64,000 nt of DNA, from the NCBI RefSeq assembly GCF_016464305.1, contig NZ_JAEIOJ010000012.1, positions 1 to 64,000 on the forward strand, written 5' to 3'. This DNA is from Umezawaea beigongshangensis. Its GTDB lineage: Bacteria; Actinomycetota; Actinomycetes; Mycobacteriales; Pseudonocardiaceae. Position numbers and translations under genes: made by a program. The notes beneath the pieces were generated by a model. That model ran no database searches. It saw nothing but the letters and a program-made list of their open reading frames with translations, and was not told where the DNA came from. Shown one piece after another: positions 17,095-25,672 of this stretch (its first letter is position 1; each line of letters opens with the position of its first letter).

Positions 17095-18066
17095 GTGCAC
17101 GGCCCGAACGGCATACGCGGAGACGTCCTGGACCTGTTCCTGGAGCAGTGCCCGTCGGCGGCGTTCCTGCGCGACGACGCGGGGGTGTACCTGTGGGTCA
17201 ACCAGGCGTACGCCGAGATCTACGACCTCCCCGAGCCGGCGGCGATGGTGGGACGCGACCTCTTCGAGTTCGACCCGCCGCTGCTGGCGGCGACGTACCT
17301 CGACTCGGACCGGGAGGTCCTGCGCTCGCGCGACGCGCTGCGGCACGCGCTGCCGCTGGCCAAGCACGACGGCGTGGGCGAGGCGGTCGGCCAGCGCTTC
17401 CGCGTCGCTCTGCCGGACGGCGGCTACGGCGTCGGCGGCATCTACACCGACGTGACCGAGCTGCACCGCGCCCGCGCCGAGGTGCGGCGGTTCGAGTCCC
17501 GGTACACGAGCGTGTTCGAGCGCAGCGGCGTGGCCCTGGCGCTGGTCGGGGCCGGTGGGGCGCTGCGCGAGGTCAACCCGGCGTTCGCCGAGCTGCTCGC
17601 CCGTCCAGCCGCCGACCTGACGGGCACGCCGCTGCGGCACGTCCTGGGGGCGGAGGAGGCGGCCACCGTGCTGACCGGCGGCAGCGGCCCGGTCCGGCTC
17701 ACGGTGGGCGTGCGGCTGCCGGGCGGACGCCTCAGACCCGCGACCGCCACGGCGACGGCGGACGTCGACACCCCCGAGGTGGTCCTGGCTCTGCAACCAC
17801 TGCGGACCTCGCTCAGCGACGACCTGTTCGACACCCTGTCCACCGAGGAGGCGGTCCTGCTCGAACTGCTCGCCCTGGGGGAGGACAACTCGACCATCGC
17901 CGACCGGATGAACCTCTCCCGCCAGGGGCTGGACTACCACATCCGCAGACTGCGCCGCCGGATGCACGCCACCACCCGCGTCGACGTCGTGTCCCGCGCC
18001 TACGCCGCCGGACTGCTCGACCCGGCGTCCTGGCCACCGCGGATCTGCCGGGTGGCCCGGCGCTAG
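17095..18066 (+). CDS. PAS-PAS-LuxR-type HTH transcriptional regulator
   Basis: This 323-aa protein has a first PAS domain (residues about 10-125; FLRDDAGVYLWVNQAYAEIY, VGRDLFEFDPPLLAATYL and GIYTDVTELHRARAEV). A second, weaker PAS (about 135-230; YTSVFERSGVALALVGAGG) follows. The C-terminal LuxR-type helix-turn-helix is LSTEEAVLLELLALGEDNST, IADRMNLSRQGLDYHIRRLR. There is no receiver domain. The architecture resembles PimM-like activators and other actinobacterial PAS-LuxR regulators. The target is unknown. The GTG start is supported by GGAGGGG at 17081-17087. Confidence 0.8.
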   Translation: MHGPNGIRGDVLDLFLEQCPSAAFLRDDAGVYLWVNQAYAEIYDLPEPAAMVGRDLFEFDPPLLAATYLDSDREVLRSRDALRHALPLAKHDGVGEAVGQRFRVALPDGGYGVGGIYTDVTELHRARAEVRRFESRYTSVFERSGVALALVGAGGALREVNPAFAELLARPAADLTGTPLRHVLGAEEAATVLTGGSGPVRLTVGVRLPGGRLRPATATATADVDTPEVVLALQPLRTSLSDDLFDTLSTEEAVLLELLALGEDNSTIADRMNLSRQGLDYHIRRLRRRMHATTRVDVVSRAYAAGLLDPASWPPRICRVARR

Positions 18067-18145
18067 CCGCGCCGGACCGTCCACACCGGACGGGTCGGGC
18101 ACGCCCCGGTGCCACCGGCGGCGGCCGGGGACCTACCGTCGTGAC

Positions 18146-19102
18146 ATGACTCCGGTGACCGTGGCCGCCGTGCAGGTGGGCAGCGTCCTGTTCGACACCC
18201 GGCGCACGCTCGACCGTGCCGAGGCGCTCGTCCGCGAGGCGGCGGCGGGCGGCGCGCGCCTGGTGGTGCTGCCCGAGGCGCTGCTCGGCGGATACCCCAA
18301 GGGGCTGGACTTCGGCGTCACCGTCGGCAGCCGCTCCGCCGAGGGTCGCGAGACGTTCCGCCGCTACGCCGAGGCGGCGGTCGACGTGCCGGGTCCGGAG
18401 ACGGCACGCCTGGCCGACCTGGCCGACGAGCTCGACGTCCACCTCGTCGCGGGGGTGGTCGAGCGCGCGGGCGGCACGCTGTACTGCACGGCGGTGTTCC
18501 TCGCTCCGGGCTCCGGTGTCGTCGGCACGCACCGCAAGCTGGTGCCCACCGCCGCCGAGCGGTACCTGTGGGGACGGGGCGACGGGTCCACCATGCCCGC
18601 GGTGCCCAGTCCGCTCGGCGTGCTCGGGGCGGCGATCTGCTGGGAGAACTACATGCCGCTGTTCCGGCAGGCCATGTACTCCAAGGGGGTCCAGCTGTGG
18701 TGCGCCCCCACCGTCGACGACCGCGACCAGTGGCAGGCCACGGTGCGGCACGTCGCGCTGGAGGGCCGCTGCTTCGTGATCAGCGCTTGTCAGCACCTGG
18801 TGCGCGCCGACCTGCCGCCCGACGTGCACCCCGTGCAGGGCGACGCGCCGGACACCGTGCTGATCGACGGCGGCAGCGTGGTCGTGTCACCGCTGGGGGA
18901 GGTGCTCGCCGGTCCGCTGCGCGGTGGTGAGGGCGTGCTGCTCGCCGAGATCGACCTCGACGACCTGGCGCGGGCGAAGTTCGACTTCGACGCCGCAGGC
19001 CACTACGCCAGGCCCGACGTCTTCGGCCTGCACGTGGACGAGACGCCGCGCGCCACCACGCGCGTCACCCCGGCGCCGAGGGCGGACGGGCGCCCGGCGT
19101 GA
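18146..19102 (+). CDS. Nitrilase-branch carbon-nitrogen hydrolase
   Basis: This 318-aa protein carries the full Glu-Lys-Cys triad: E44 in VVLPEALLGGYPKGLDFG, K131 in THRKLVPTAAERYLWGRGD and C165 in GAAICWENYMPLFRQAMYSK. The CWENYMP motif places it with true nitrilases and cyanide hydratases rather than amidases, so hydrolysis of an organic nitrile to the acid is likely. A TACCGT-like -10 lies six bases before the ATG, suggesting a leaderless mRNA. A small ORF overlaps its stop codon by GTGA. Confidence 0.85.
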   Translation: MTPVTVAAVQVGSVLFDTRRTLDRAEALVREAAAGGARLVVLPEALLGGYPKGLDFGVTVGSRSAEGRETFRRYAEAAVDVPGPETARLADLADELDVHLVAGVVERAGGTLYCTAVFLAPGSGVVGTHRKLVPTAAERYLWGRGDGSTMPAVPSPLGVLGAAICWENYMPLFRQAMYSKGVQLWCAPTVDDRDQWQATVRHVALEGRCFVISACQHLVRADLPPDVHPVQGDAPDTVLIDGGSVVVSPLGEVLAGPLRGGEGVLLAEIDLDDLARAKFDFDAAGHYARPDVFGLHVDETPRATTRVTPAPRADGRPA

Positions 19103-19266
19103 TCGTCGTGGAGCGGGAGCGGGAGCGCCGCCGCCCCGACGTGCGGGACGCGACGAGCGAGGAGTTCACCAGCTCGCCGGAGCGCCGCGCGGTCCTGGTG
19201 ACCACCTTCGACCGCCTCGTCGCCCTCGCCGAGCGGGAGCGCCGGCCGGAGCACGTCCGCACCTGA
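19099..19266 (+). CDS. Small highly charged hypothetical protein coupled to the nitrilase
   Basis: This ORF of 55 codons starts with the GTG of the GTGA overlap at the nitrilase stop and ends with TGA at 19264-19266. Every codon ends in G or C, the pattern of real genes in this genome. The product begins VIVVERERERRRPDVRD, contains EEFTSSPERRAVLVTTF and DRLVALAERERRPEHVRT, and is rich in Arg and Glu. It is probably an alpha-helical small protein translated with the nitrilase. I recognise no family. Confidence 0.55.
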   Translation: MIVVERERERRRPDVRDATSEEFTSSPERRAVLVTTFDRLVALAERERRPEHVRT

Positions 19267-19518
19267 TCGTGTGAATTCTCGACAGGAAGCGGGAGCTGTT
19301 CGTCACCTGTTGACCGCAGCGCTCCCGGTCGGCCCTGGTGCGGGCCGACCTGCGGCGCGCGTGCGCGCTGGCGATCACGGCGGCCGGTGGCGACGCGGCC
19401 CGATCGGTCGTGGACACCCGGTTCACCGCGCGGCGCGACGGTGGCGACCTCCGGCGATCGTGGCGATCCTGGACCGGCCGGGCACACGGCGTGCCGGCGG
19501 GAGTCCGAGGAGGAACCC

Positions 19519-21114
19519 GTGCGTGTCCTCGTCTCGTGGCGCAGCTCGCTCGTCGGAACCGCGACCGCCGTCGTGATGGTCCTACCGGCGTCGACCGGAC
19601 TCGTGCGGGCCGCACCGGGGACCGGGGACGTGCACGTTCCCGTCGGCGCGGAGGTCGTCGAGGGCAGCTACCTCGTGTCGCTGGAACTGGCGCCGGGCCG
19701 GTCGGTCGAGGCGACCGCGCGGGCGCTCACCGTCGAGCACGGCGGCACCGTGGAGCGGGTCTACCGCCGCGTCGTCGACGGGTTCGTGCTCGGGGCCTCC
19801 GAGGAGGAGGCCCGGCGGCTCGCTCGTGATCCGCAGGTCGCGGCGGTCGAGGCGGACACGGTCGTCACCAGCCACGCGCGCAGGCCGGACCCGGTGTGGA
19901 ACCTCGACCGGGTCGACCAGCGGTCGGCCGTGCTGGACAGCGCGTACACCTACCCGGAGGAGGCCGGTGCCGGGGTGACGGCCTACGTCGTGGACACCGG
20001 GATGCGGACCGGCCACGACGAGTTCGGCGGCCGAGCGTCGCTGGGCGTCGACCTCGTCGGGGACGGCCGGACGGGTCAGGACTGCGCGGCGGAGGGGCAC
20101 GGCACGCACGTCGCCGGAACGGTCGGCGGCAGCGTCCACGGGCTGGCCGACCGCACGGACCTGGTCGCCGTGCGGGTGCTGGACTGCGGAGGCAGGGGGA
20201 CGGTCAGCCGGGTCGTCGCGGGCGTCGACTGGATCACCCGGCACGCGCGGCGCCCTGCCGTGGTGAACATGAGCCTCGGCGGAGCCAGGTCGGCGATCGA
20301 GGAGGAGGCGGTCACCTCGTCGATCGGCACCGGCCTCACCTACGTCGTGTCCGCCGGCAACTCCGAGCGCGACGCCTGCGACCACAGCCCGGCGGGCACC
20401 CCCGAGGCGATCACCGTGGGGGCGAGCAACGCGCTCGACGAGCGCGCCAGCGGCTGGAGCAGCCAGAGCCCCGGCTCCAACTACGGGTCCTGCGTGGACG
20501 TCTTCGCGCCCGGCGACGAGATCCGGTCGGCGCACAACGCCTCCGACACCGCGAGCGCGACGCTCAACGGCACGTCGATGGCCGCCCCGCACGTGACCGG
20601 AGCCGCGGCGCTGGTGCTGTCGAAGTACCCCGACGCCACCCCGGCCGAGGTCACCGACATCCTGCTGGGCCGCGCCACGAGCGGCGCCCTGGACGCGGCC
20701 ACCCTCGGCGAGGGCTCGCCGGACAGGCTGCTGCACGTCGGAGGCGCGCTGGAGGCGCCGCTGCGCGACTTCGGCGTCGACGTGGACGACGAGGAGGTCG
20801 AGGTCGCGCCCGGTGCGAGCGCGACGGTCGCGGTGACGACCACGAACCTCGCCGCGCTGCCGCAGGAGCTCGCCCTGGAGGTGAGCGGCGCCCCGGAGGG
20901 CCTGACCGCCGTGCTGGACCGCACGACGGTTCCGGCGGGCGAAGACGCCGAGCTCACCGTGTCCGTCGCCGCCGACGCCGACCTGCCGGGGGACGCCACC
21001 CTCGTGGTGACCGGCACCGGCCCGTACGGCACGACCCGCACGGTGACGGTGGTCGTGTCGGTGTCGGTGCCGGAACCCGACCCGGACCCCGATCCCGACC
21101 CCGGCACGCCGTGA
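19519..21114 (+). CDS. Secreted subtilisin-like serine protease (S8)
   Basis: This 531-aa preproprotein has a signal peptide (MRVLVSWRSSLVGTATAVVM), then an I9 inhibitor-like propeptide (YLVSLELAPGRSVEATARAL). The catalytic triad is D159 (YVVDTGMRTGHDEF), H194 (GHGTHVAGTVGG) and S353 (LNGTSMAAPHVTGAAALVLS). The catalytic domain ends near residue 410. A beta-sandwich-like segment (VEVAPGASATVAVTTTNLAA) and a repetitive Pro-Asp tail follow. GTG at 19519 follows GAGGAGGAA. It is convergent with the SGNH hydrolase and is presumably extracellular. Confidence 0.9.
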   Translation: MRVLVSWRSSLVGTATAVVMVLPASTGLVRAAPGTGDVHVPVGAEVVEGSYLVSLELAPGRSVEATARALTVEHGGTVERVYRRVVDGFVLGASEEEARRLARDPQVAAVEADTVVTSHARRPDPVWNLDRVDQRSAVLDSAYTYPEEAGAGVTAYVVDTGMRTGHDEFGGRASLGVDLVGDGRTGQDCAAEGHGTHVAGTVGGSVHGLADRTDLVAVRVLDCGGRGTVSRVVAGVDWITRHARRPAVVNMSLGGARSAIEEEAVTSSIGTGLTYVVSAGNSERDACDHSPAGTPEAITVGASNALDERASGWSSQSPGSNYGSCVDVFAPGDEIRSAHNASDTASATLNGTSMAAPHVTGAAALVLSKYPDATPAEVTDILLGRATSGALDAATLGEGSPDRLLHVGGALEAPLRDFGVDVDDEEVEVAPGASATVAVTTTNLAALPQELALEVSGAPEGLTAVLDRTTVPAGEDAELTVSVAADADLPGDATLVVTGTGPYGTTRTVTVVVSVSVPEPDPDPDPDPGTP

Positions 21115-21123
21115 CGTCGTGAC

Positions 21124-21167
21124 GGCGGGACGCGCGGTCGCCCGCTCAGGCGGCCGCGCGTCCCGCC
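21124..21167. terminator. Bidirectional terminator hairpin between S8 protease and SGNH hydrolase
   Basis: Fourteen-base arms at 21124-21137 and 21154-21167 are perfectly complementary around a 16-base loop that has further short pairing. The right arm overlaps the final codons of the minus-strand SGNH gene. The position between two converging stops fits a shared terminator. Confidence 0.6.
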
Positions 21168-21769
21168 GCGGCGTCCAGCACGGGCGCGAGCGCGTCCACC
21201 ACCAGCGCGTACCCGGCGGCGGAGGGGTGGAAGCGGTCGCCGGAGAACAACCGGGGATCGGCGGCGAAGCGCGCGGCGAGGTCGCGCCCCACGGGAGCCA
21301 CGACACCGCCCGCACCGGTCACCGCCTCGGCCTGCGCGCGAGCGTAGAAGCCGCTGACCTGCGAGACCAGCGTGCGGTAGGCCGGTGGCACGGGAGACGC
21401 GACGCTCAGGTCCGGCGCCGTTGCGACGACCACCTCCGCCCCGGCGGCCCGCAGCCGGGCCACGGCGTCGCGCAGGAGTCGCGCGCCGACCTCGGGCGCG
21501 GTGAAGCGGATCAGGTCGTTGGCGCCGACCACGATCAGCGCCAGGTCGACGCCGGTCGCCACGGCGGTGCGGACCTGCGCGGCCAGGTCGGCCGACCGCG
21601 CCCCCGACACCGCGAGCACGGACAGGTCCACCTCCCGGCCGCTCGCGCGCAGTCGTGCGGCGAGCCGGGGGCCGGGTGTCTCGTCGGCGCGGGCGCAGCC
21701 CACGCCCGCGGCGAGCGAGTCGCCGAGAACCCGGAAGCGCAGTGCGGTGGAGGTGCTGGAGTTCGTCAT
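21146..21769 (-). CDS. SGNH/GDSL-family hydrolase
   Basis: This 207-aa protein has block I FRVLGDSLAAGVGCARADET (catalytic Ser), block III IVVGANDLIRFTAPEVG (oxyanion Asn) and block V GDRFHPSAAGYALVVDALA (Asp/His). It has the size of a single-domain SGNH esterase, with no signal peptide, so it is probably cytoplasmic. ATG 21769 is preferred over the upstream TTG. The substrate (an acyl or acetyl ester) is unknown. Confidence 0.85.
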   Translation of the reverse strand: MTNSSTSTALRFRVLGDSLAAGVGCARADETPGPRLAARLRASGREVDLSVLAVSGARSADLAAQVRTAVATGVDLALIVVGANDLIRFTAPEVGARLLRDAVARLRAAGAEVVVATAPDLSVASPVPPAYRTLVSQVSGFYARAQAEAVTGAGGVVAPVGRDLAARFAADPRLFSGDRFHPSAAGYALVVDALAPVLDAAAGRAAA

Positions 21770-21971
21770 CACCCGGTTCAACGCTCGCGCGTCCGCACCG
21801 TGTTCCGGTTCGCTCCGCCTCCGGGACGGATCACATCACCGTGTCCGGTGGTGCCGAAGGACCTGCCGGACAGGGACTCCGGGTGGGCCGTTCGGCCCTG
21901 GTGCTGCTGGTCCGGACGGCGGACGCTGATCGCCGACCGTCACCGATCGTCGCCGACCGTGGAGAATCGCT

Positions 21972-22283
21972 GTGACCACTCGCCCGACCGCCGCTCCGCT
22001 CACGCCCATCGCCGTCGCGAAGTACTTCGACGACGTGGTCGACGAACTCGGCAGGCGCGGGATCTCCGTCGCCACGGTCACGATCGACATCGTGCCGCGC
22101 GAACCCGTGCGCGGGCAGCTGGTCACCGGCTCGGGGCCGGTTCTGCGGTGGCGCGAGGACATGGGGTGGAGCACCGGTCCGCAGGGCGCCGGACCGGGCG
22201 CGCACCCCGCGGAGGTGGCCCGGCTGCTGGTGACGGGGCCCGACCCGTCGCGCGGCGTGCCGACCGCGGACCCGCTTCGCTGA
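21972..22283 (+). CDS. Small protein, possibly DUF6292 family
   Basis: This 103-aa product starts at GTG 21972 (MTTRPTAAPLTPIAVAKYFD). It contains DDVVDELGRRGISVATVTID, PVLRWREDMGWSTGPQ and ARLLVTGPDPSRGVP. The arrangement of a leading helix and an LRW-x-x-x-x-GW strand pair resembles small Pseudonocardiaceae proteins classed as DUF6292, but identity is not certain. Its stop codon ends one base before that of the converging phosphatase gene. Function unknown. Confidence 0.5.
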   Translation: MTTRPTAAPLTPIAVAKYFDDVVDELGRRGISVATVTIDIVPREPVRGQLVTGSGPVLRWREDMGWSTGPQGAGPGAHPAEVARLLVTGPDPSRGVPTADPLR

Positions 22284-25200
22284 TCAGCTCTCCGGCCGGC
22301 GGGTGAGGATGCGCACCGCGAGGTCGTCGACCGCGGACATGCCGTGCAGGCCGGACAGGGTGAGGATTCTGGCCGGTGGAGTGCCTTCCGCGGCGATCAC
22401 CGTGGTGGTCGCGCCGGCACGGGCGGCCGTCGCCGCGGCCTCCAGCAGCAGCGCGATGCCCGAACTGCTCAGGTAGTCGAGGTTCGTGAGGTCGACGTCG
22501 ACGCGGCAGCCCCCGGCGGCACGGACCCGCTCCAGCAGCGTGCCGCGCAGGTCCTCCGCGCCGGTGACGTCCAGGTCGCCGGTGAGGCGGAAGACGCGGA
22601 CCGAGGCGTCGGTCTCGTCCACCGCGAGCCCGGCCGGGGTGGACGGCTCCGCGGGCGCGGGCGCGACGGGAACCCGCTCGTCGACGGGTGGGGCGGGGAG
22701 GTGGAAGTCGACGGTGGTCCCGTCGTCGTCGTGGTGGAAGGTGACGTTCTCGCCGAGCGCCCTGATGATCTGCATCCCGCGGCCCCGGTAGCCCTTGTCC
22801 GCCGGTTCGGGACGCCAGCGCCCCCGATCGCGGACCCGGACGTCGACACCGCCGCTCGCGCTGCGGCCCACCTCGTAGTCGAACTCGCCGGGACCGCGGG
22901 GGTAGGCGTGCTCCACGGCGTTGGCGGCGGCCTCGCCCAGCGTCAGGTGCAGATCGCCGAGCAGGTCCGGTGACAGACCAGCCGCCTCGGCCCACGCCGC
23001 GACGTGGCGGCGCAGGACGGCGAGCTCGGCACCCTGCGCGGGAGCGCGGCGACGCAGCCGTTCCGGCACGTGGCGCACGACCACGAGGGCGACGTCGTCG
23101 TCCTGGCCCCCCTCCAGGAGCGCACCGGTGATGGTGCCCACGAGCACCTCCGGCTCCTGCTGGTGGGCGTCGCGGACGACGGCGAGGAGACGGTCCAGGC
23201 CCTCGTCGATCAGCGCCCCCCGCCGCTCGACGAGACCGTCGGTGTAGAGCACGATCGACGCGCCAGGCGTCAGGACGTCGCCGTGCTCGACGTAGGGCTT
23301 GCGGCCCGCCGTGCCCAGGACGGGGCCGGTGGCGTCGGACAGGAACCGGGGCGTCCGCGCCTCGACCACCAGCGGCGGCGGGTGCCCGGCGGCGGCCCAG
23401 CACAGCTCGCCGGTGCTCCAGTCGAACGTCAGGCAGGCGCAGGTGCTGCCCGTGGCGCCGTTGGTCCGGCGGGCGAACGCGTCGAGCCGCTCCAGCGCGG
23501 CGGCGGGGGAGTGGCCGTCGAGCAGGTAGCTCGCCAGGGCGCTGCGCAGCTGTCCCATCACGGCCGCGGCGGTCGGGCCCTTGCCCACGACGTCGCCCAC
23601 CGACAGGGCGACGACCGTGTCGGTGACCGGCAGCGCCTCGTACCAGTCGCCGCCGGTCCGGGCGTGCGCGGATGCCGGCAGGTAGCGGGCGGCCGCCGCC
23701 AGCCGCTCCAGGGCGGGCAGCTCGCGCGGGAGGAGGCTGCGCTGCAACGTCTCGGCGATCTCGTGCTCGCGTTGCAGCAGCAGCTCCCGCTCGGCCTCGA
23801 CCCGCTGCCGGGCGGTGACGTCCCGCCCGATCGCCTGCACGCCGGCGGGCGTCGTCTGGATGCTCAGGTCCAGCGCCACGGTGCTGCCGTCGGCCCGGCG
23901 CACCTGCCGGACCTCGGTCACCACCGCCTCCGACGGCTCGGCGAGGAGTTCCCGGAGCCTGTTCTCGTGCTCGGCCCCGAGGAGGTCGGCGACCCTCCTG
24001 CCCAGCACCCGGTCGCGCTCGTGACCCAGCAGCACGCACGCCGCCGGGTTCACCTCGACGAAGCGCAGGTCCCGGTCGGCCATCCAGATGGCGTCGGTGG
24101 CCCGCTCGACCAGCAGGCGGTAGCGCTTCTCGCTGTCCCGCAGCTCGCGAGTGGTGTGCGTGCGCTGCAACGACTCCCAGCAGCGGTTGACGACCACGCC
24201 GACGAGGTCGACCTCCGCCGCCGTCCACCGCCGCACGGTGGCCTGGTGGACCGCCATCGCCGCGACGAACCGCCCCGCCTTGAGCAGGGGCAGGCAGATC
24301 ACCGCGCGGATGCCCGTCGTCTCGTAGGCCGCCAGGTCGGCGGGGCTCAGCCGGTCGTCGGCCCGGCTGTCGGCCACCACCCACGGCCGACCGGCGCGCA
24401 TCGCCTCCAGCGCGCCGGCGCCGAACGCCGACATGGCGAAGCGGCCCGGCAGGTGCGGCAGGCCGGTGGCGTGGTCGCCGCTCATGGTGAAGTGGTTCTC
24501 GTCGGCCTCGGCCTGCGCGTAGGCGCACCGGTCCGCCCCGACGTGCTCGCCGAGCAGCTGGGACGCGAGGGCCATGATCTCCTCGGGGTCCTCCAGCGGC
24601 TGGAGCCGCTGTTCCAGCCGGGTGAGGAAGTGCTCGCGCTCCTCGCTCGCCCTGCGCTCGGTGGTGTCCACCGTGAACCCGCGCAGCCGCCGGGGCGCGC
24701 CGTCGGCGTCGCGCTCGACGTGCACCACCTCGTGCAGCCGCAGCACCCGTCCGCTCGCGGTGATCGCGCGGTAGCCCAGGTCGTAGTCGTCCCGCGTCCG
24801 GGTGCTCGCCGCGCGTTCGCGCAGGACCTCGGCGCGGTCGTCCGGGTGCACGACCGAGGTGAGGAAGGCGGGGTCGCCGAGCCAACGGGCGGTCGGGTAC
24901 CCCAGCAGCGCCTCGGCGTGCGCGGAGACGAAGGTGAACTCGCCGGTCCGCGCGTCGGCCTCCCACACGACCAGGGCGACGTCGTCCACGAGACCGCGCA
25001 GCCGGGTGGCCTCCGCCTCCGCGCTCCGCGGCACCGCCTCGTGGGCGACCAGTGCGAACCCGGACGGGTGGCCGTCCTGGCCGAGTCCGGGCGCGCAGGC
25101 GAGGACGACGTCGAGCGGTGCGCCGCGGACGGTCAGGGTGAGCGCGCCCGTCCACGCCAGGTCGCGCGCCGCCGCGTCCAGCACCTCGGCGAACGCGGCG

Positions 25201-25409
25201 GGGTCGGCGGTGAACTCCTGGAAGCGCACGTGCGTGACGTCGGCCTCCGCGGTGAGGCCGAGCAGTGCGCGGCCCGCCGGGTTGAGGTGGACGAGGCGCT
25301 GATCGGCGCCGACGAGGGCGACCAGGTCCGAGGACGGTCCAGCCGGCACGTCCGGACCCGGCATCCTGCTCGTCACCCGCTCCACATCACCCTTCGGTGC
25401 GACGCTCAT
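22284..25409 (-). CDS. PAS-PAS-GAF-PAS-PP2C-HATPase-STAS phosphatase/sigma-factor regulator
   Basis: This 1041-aa protein begins at ATG 25409 with GGAAGGG eight bases upstream. Approximate domains are: PAS 20-125, PAS 130-255 (ALVVWEADARTGEFTFVSAH), GAF 258-420 (VICLPLLKAGRFVAAMAVHQ), PAS 425-540, SpoIIE-type PP2C 560-785 (RTGGDWYEALPV, VGDVVGKGPTAAAVMGQLRS, VLYTDGLVERRG, GQDDDVALVVV), RsbW-like HATPase 790-920 (LTLGEAAANAVEHAYPRGPG, GRGMQIIRALGENVTFH) and STAS 940-1040 (DLTNLDYLSSSGIALLLEAA). It combines phosphatase, anti-sigma kinase and antagonist modules of a partner-switching pathway in one chain, with three or four sensory domains upstream. Confidence 0.9.
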   Translation of the reverse strand: MSVAPKGDVERVTSRMPGPDVPAGPSSDLVALVGADQRLVHLNPAGRALLGLTAEADVTHVRFQEFTADPAAFAEVLDAAARDLAWTGALTLTVRGAPLDVVLACAPGLGQDGHPSGFALVAHEAVPRSAEAEATRLRGLVDDVALVVWEADARTGEFTFVSAHAEALLGYPTARWLGDPAFLTSVVHPDDRAEVLRERAASTRTRDDYDLGYRAITASGRVLRLHEVVHVERDADGAPRRLRGFTVDTTERRASEEREHFLTRLEQRLQPLEDPEEIMALASQLLGEHVGADRCAYAQAEADENHFTMSGDHATGLPHLPGRFAMSAFGAGALEAMRAGRPWVVADSRADDRLSPADLAAYETTGIRAVICLPLLKAGRFVAAMAVHQATVRRWTAAEVDLVGVVVNRCWESLQRTHTTRELRDSEKRYRLLVERATDAIWMADRDLRFVEVNPAACVLLGHERDRVLGRRVADLLGAEHENRLRELLAEPSEAVVTEVRQVRRADGSTVALDLSIQTTPAGVQAIGRDVTARQRVEAERELLLQREHEIAETLQRSLLPRELPALERLAAAARYLPASAHARTGGDWYEALPVTDTVVALSVGDVVGKGPTAAAVMGQLRSALASYLLDGHSPAAALERLDAFARRTNGATGSTCACLTFDWSTGELCWAAAGHPPPLVVEARTPRFLSDATGPVLGTAGRKPYVEHGDVLTPGASIVLYTDGLVERRGALIDEGLDRLLAVVRDAHQQEPEVLVGTITGALLEGGQDDDVALVVVRHVPERLRRRAPAQGAELAVLRRHVAAWAEAAGLSPDLLGDLHLTLGEAAANAVEHAYPRGPGEFDYEVGRSASGGVDVRVRDRGRWRPEPADKGYRGRGMQIIRALGENVTFHHDDDGTTVDFHLPAPPVDERVPVAPAPAEPSTPAGLAVDETDASVRVFRLTGDLDVTGAEDLRGTLLERVRAAGGCRVDVDLTNLDYLSSSGIALLLEAAATAARAGATTTVIAAEGTPPARILTLSGLHGMSAVDDLAVRILTRRPES

Positions 25410-25672
25410 CCGATGAGCCCTTCCGGTACCGCCGGACGGCGCGAGCAGCGGCATCCGGCTCCGCCACCTGCGAGGGTATCCGCCACCGGCCCCGCGAGAG
25501 CGGTGAGGTGGCGCAGCGGTGCGTCCGTGCAGGGGACCGCGTCGGGGAAGTCCCCTACACCTCGGGGGGCGCGCGGCGACGGAAGTCGCGGCCGGAAGAC
25601 CGCTGGAGGGCGATGTGCCGCGCGCCGCGCCGCGCGACGATGCGATGCACACAGCGAGCAGGGGAGGACGAC

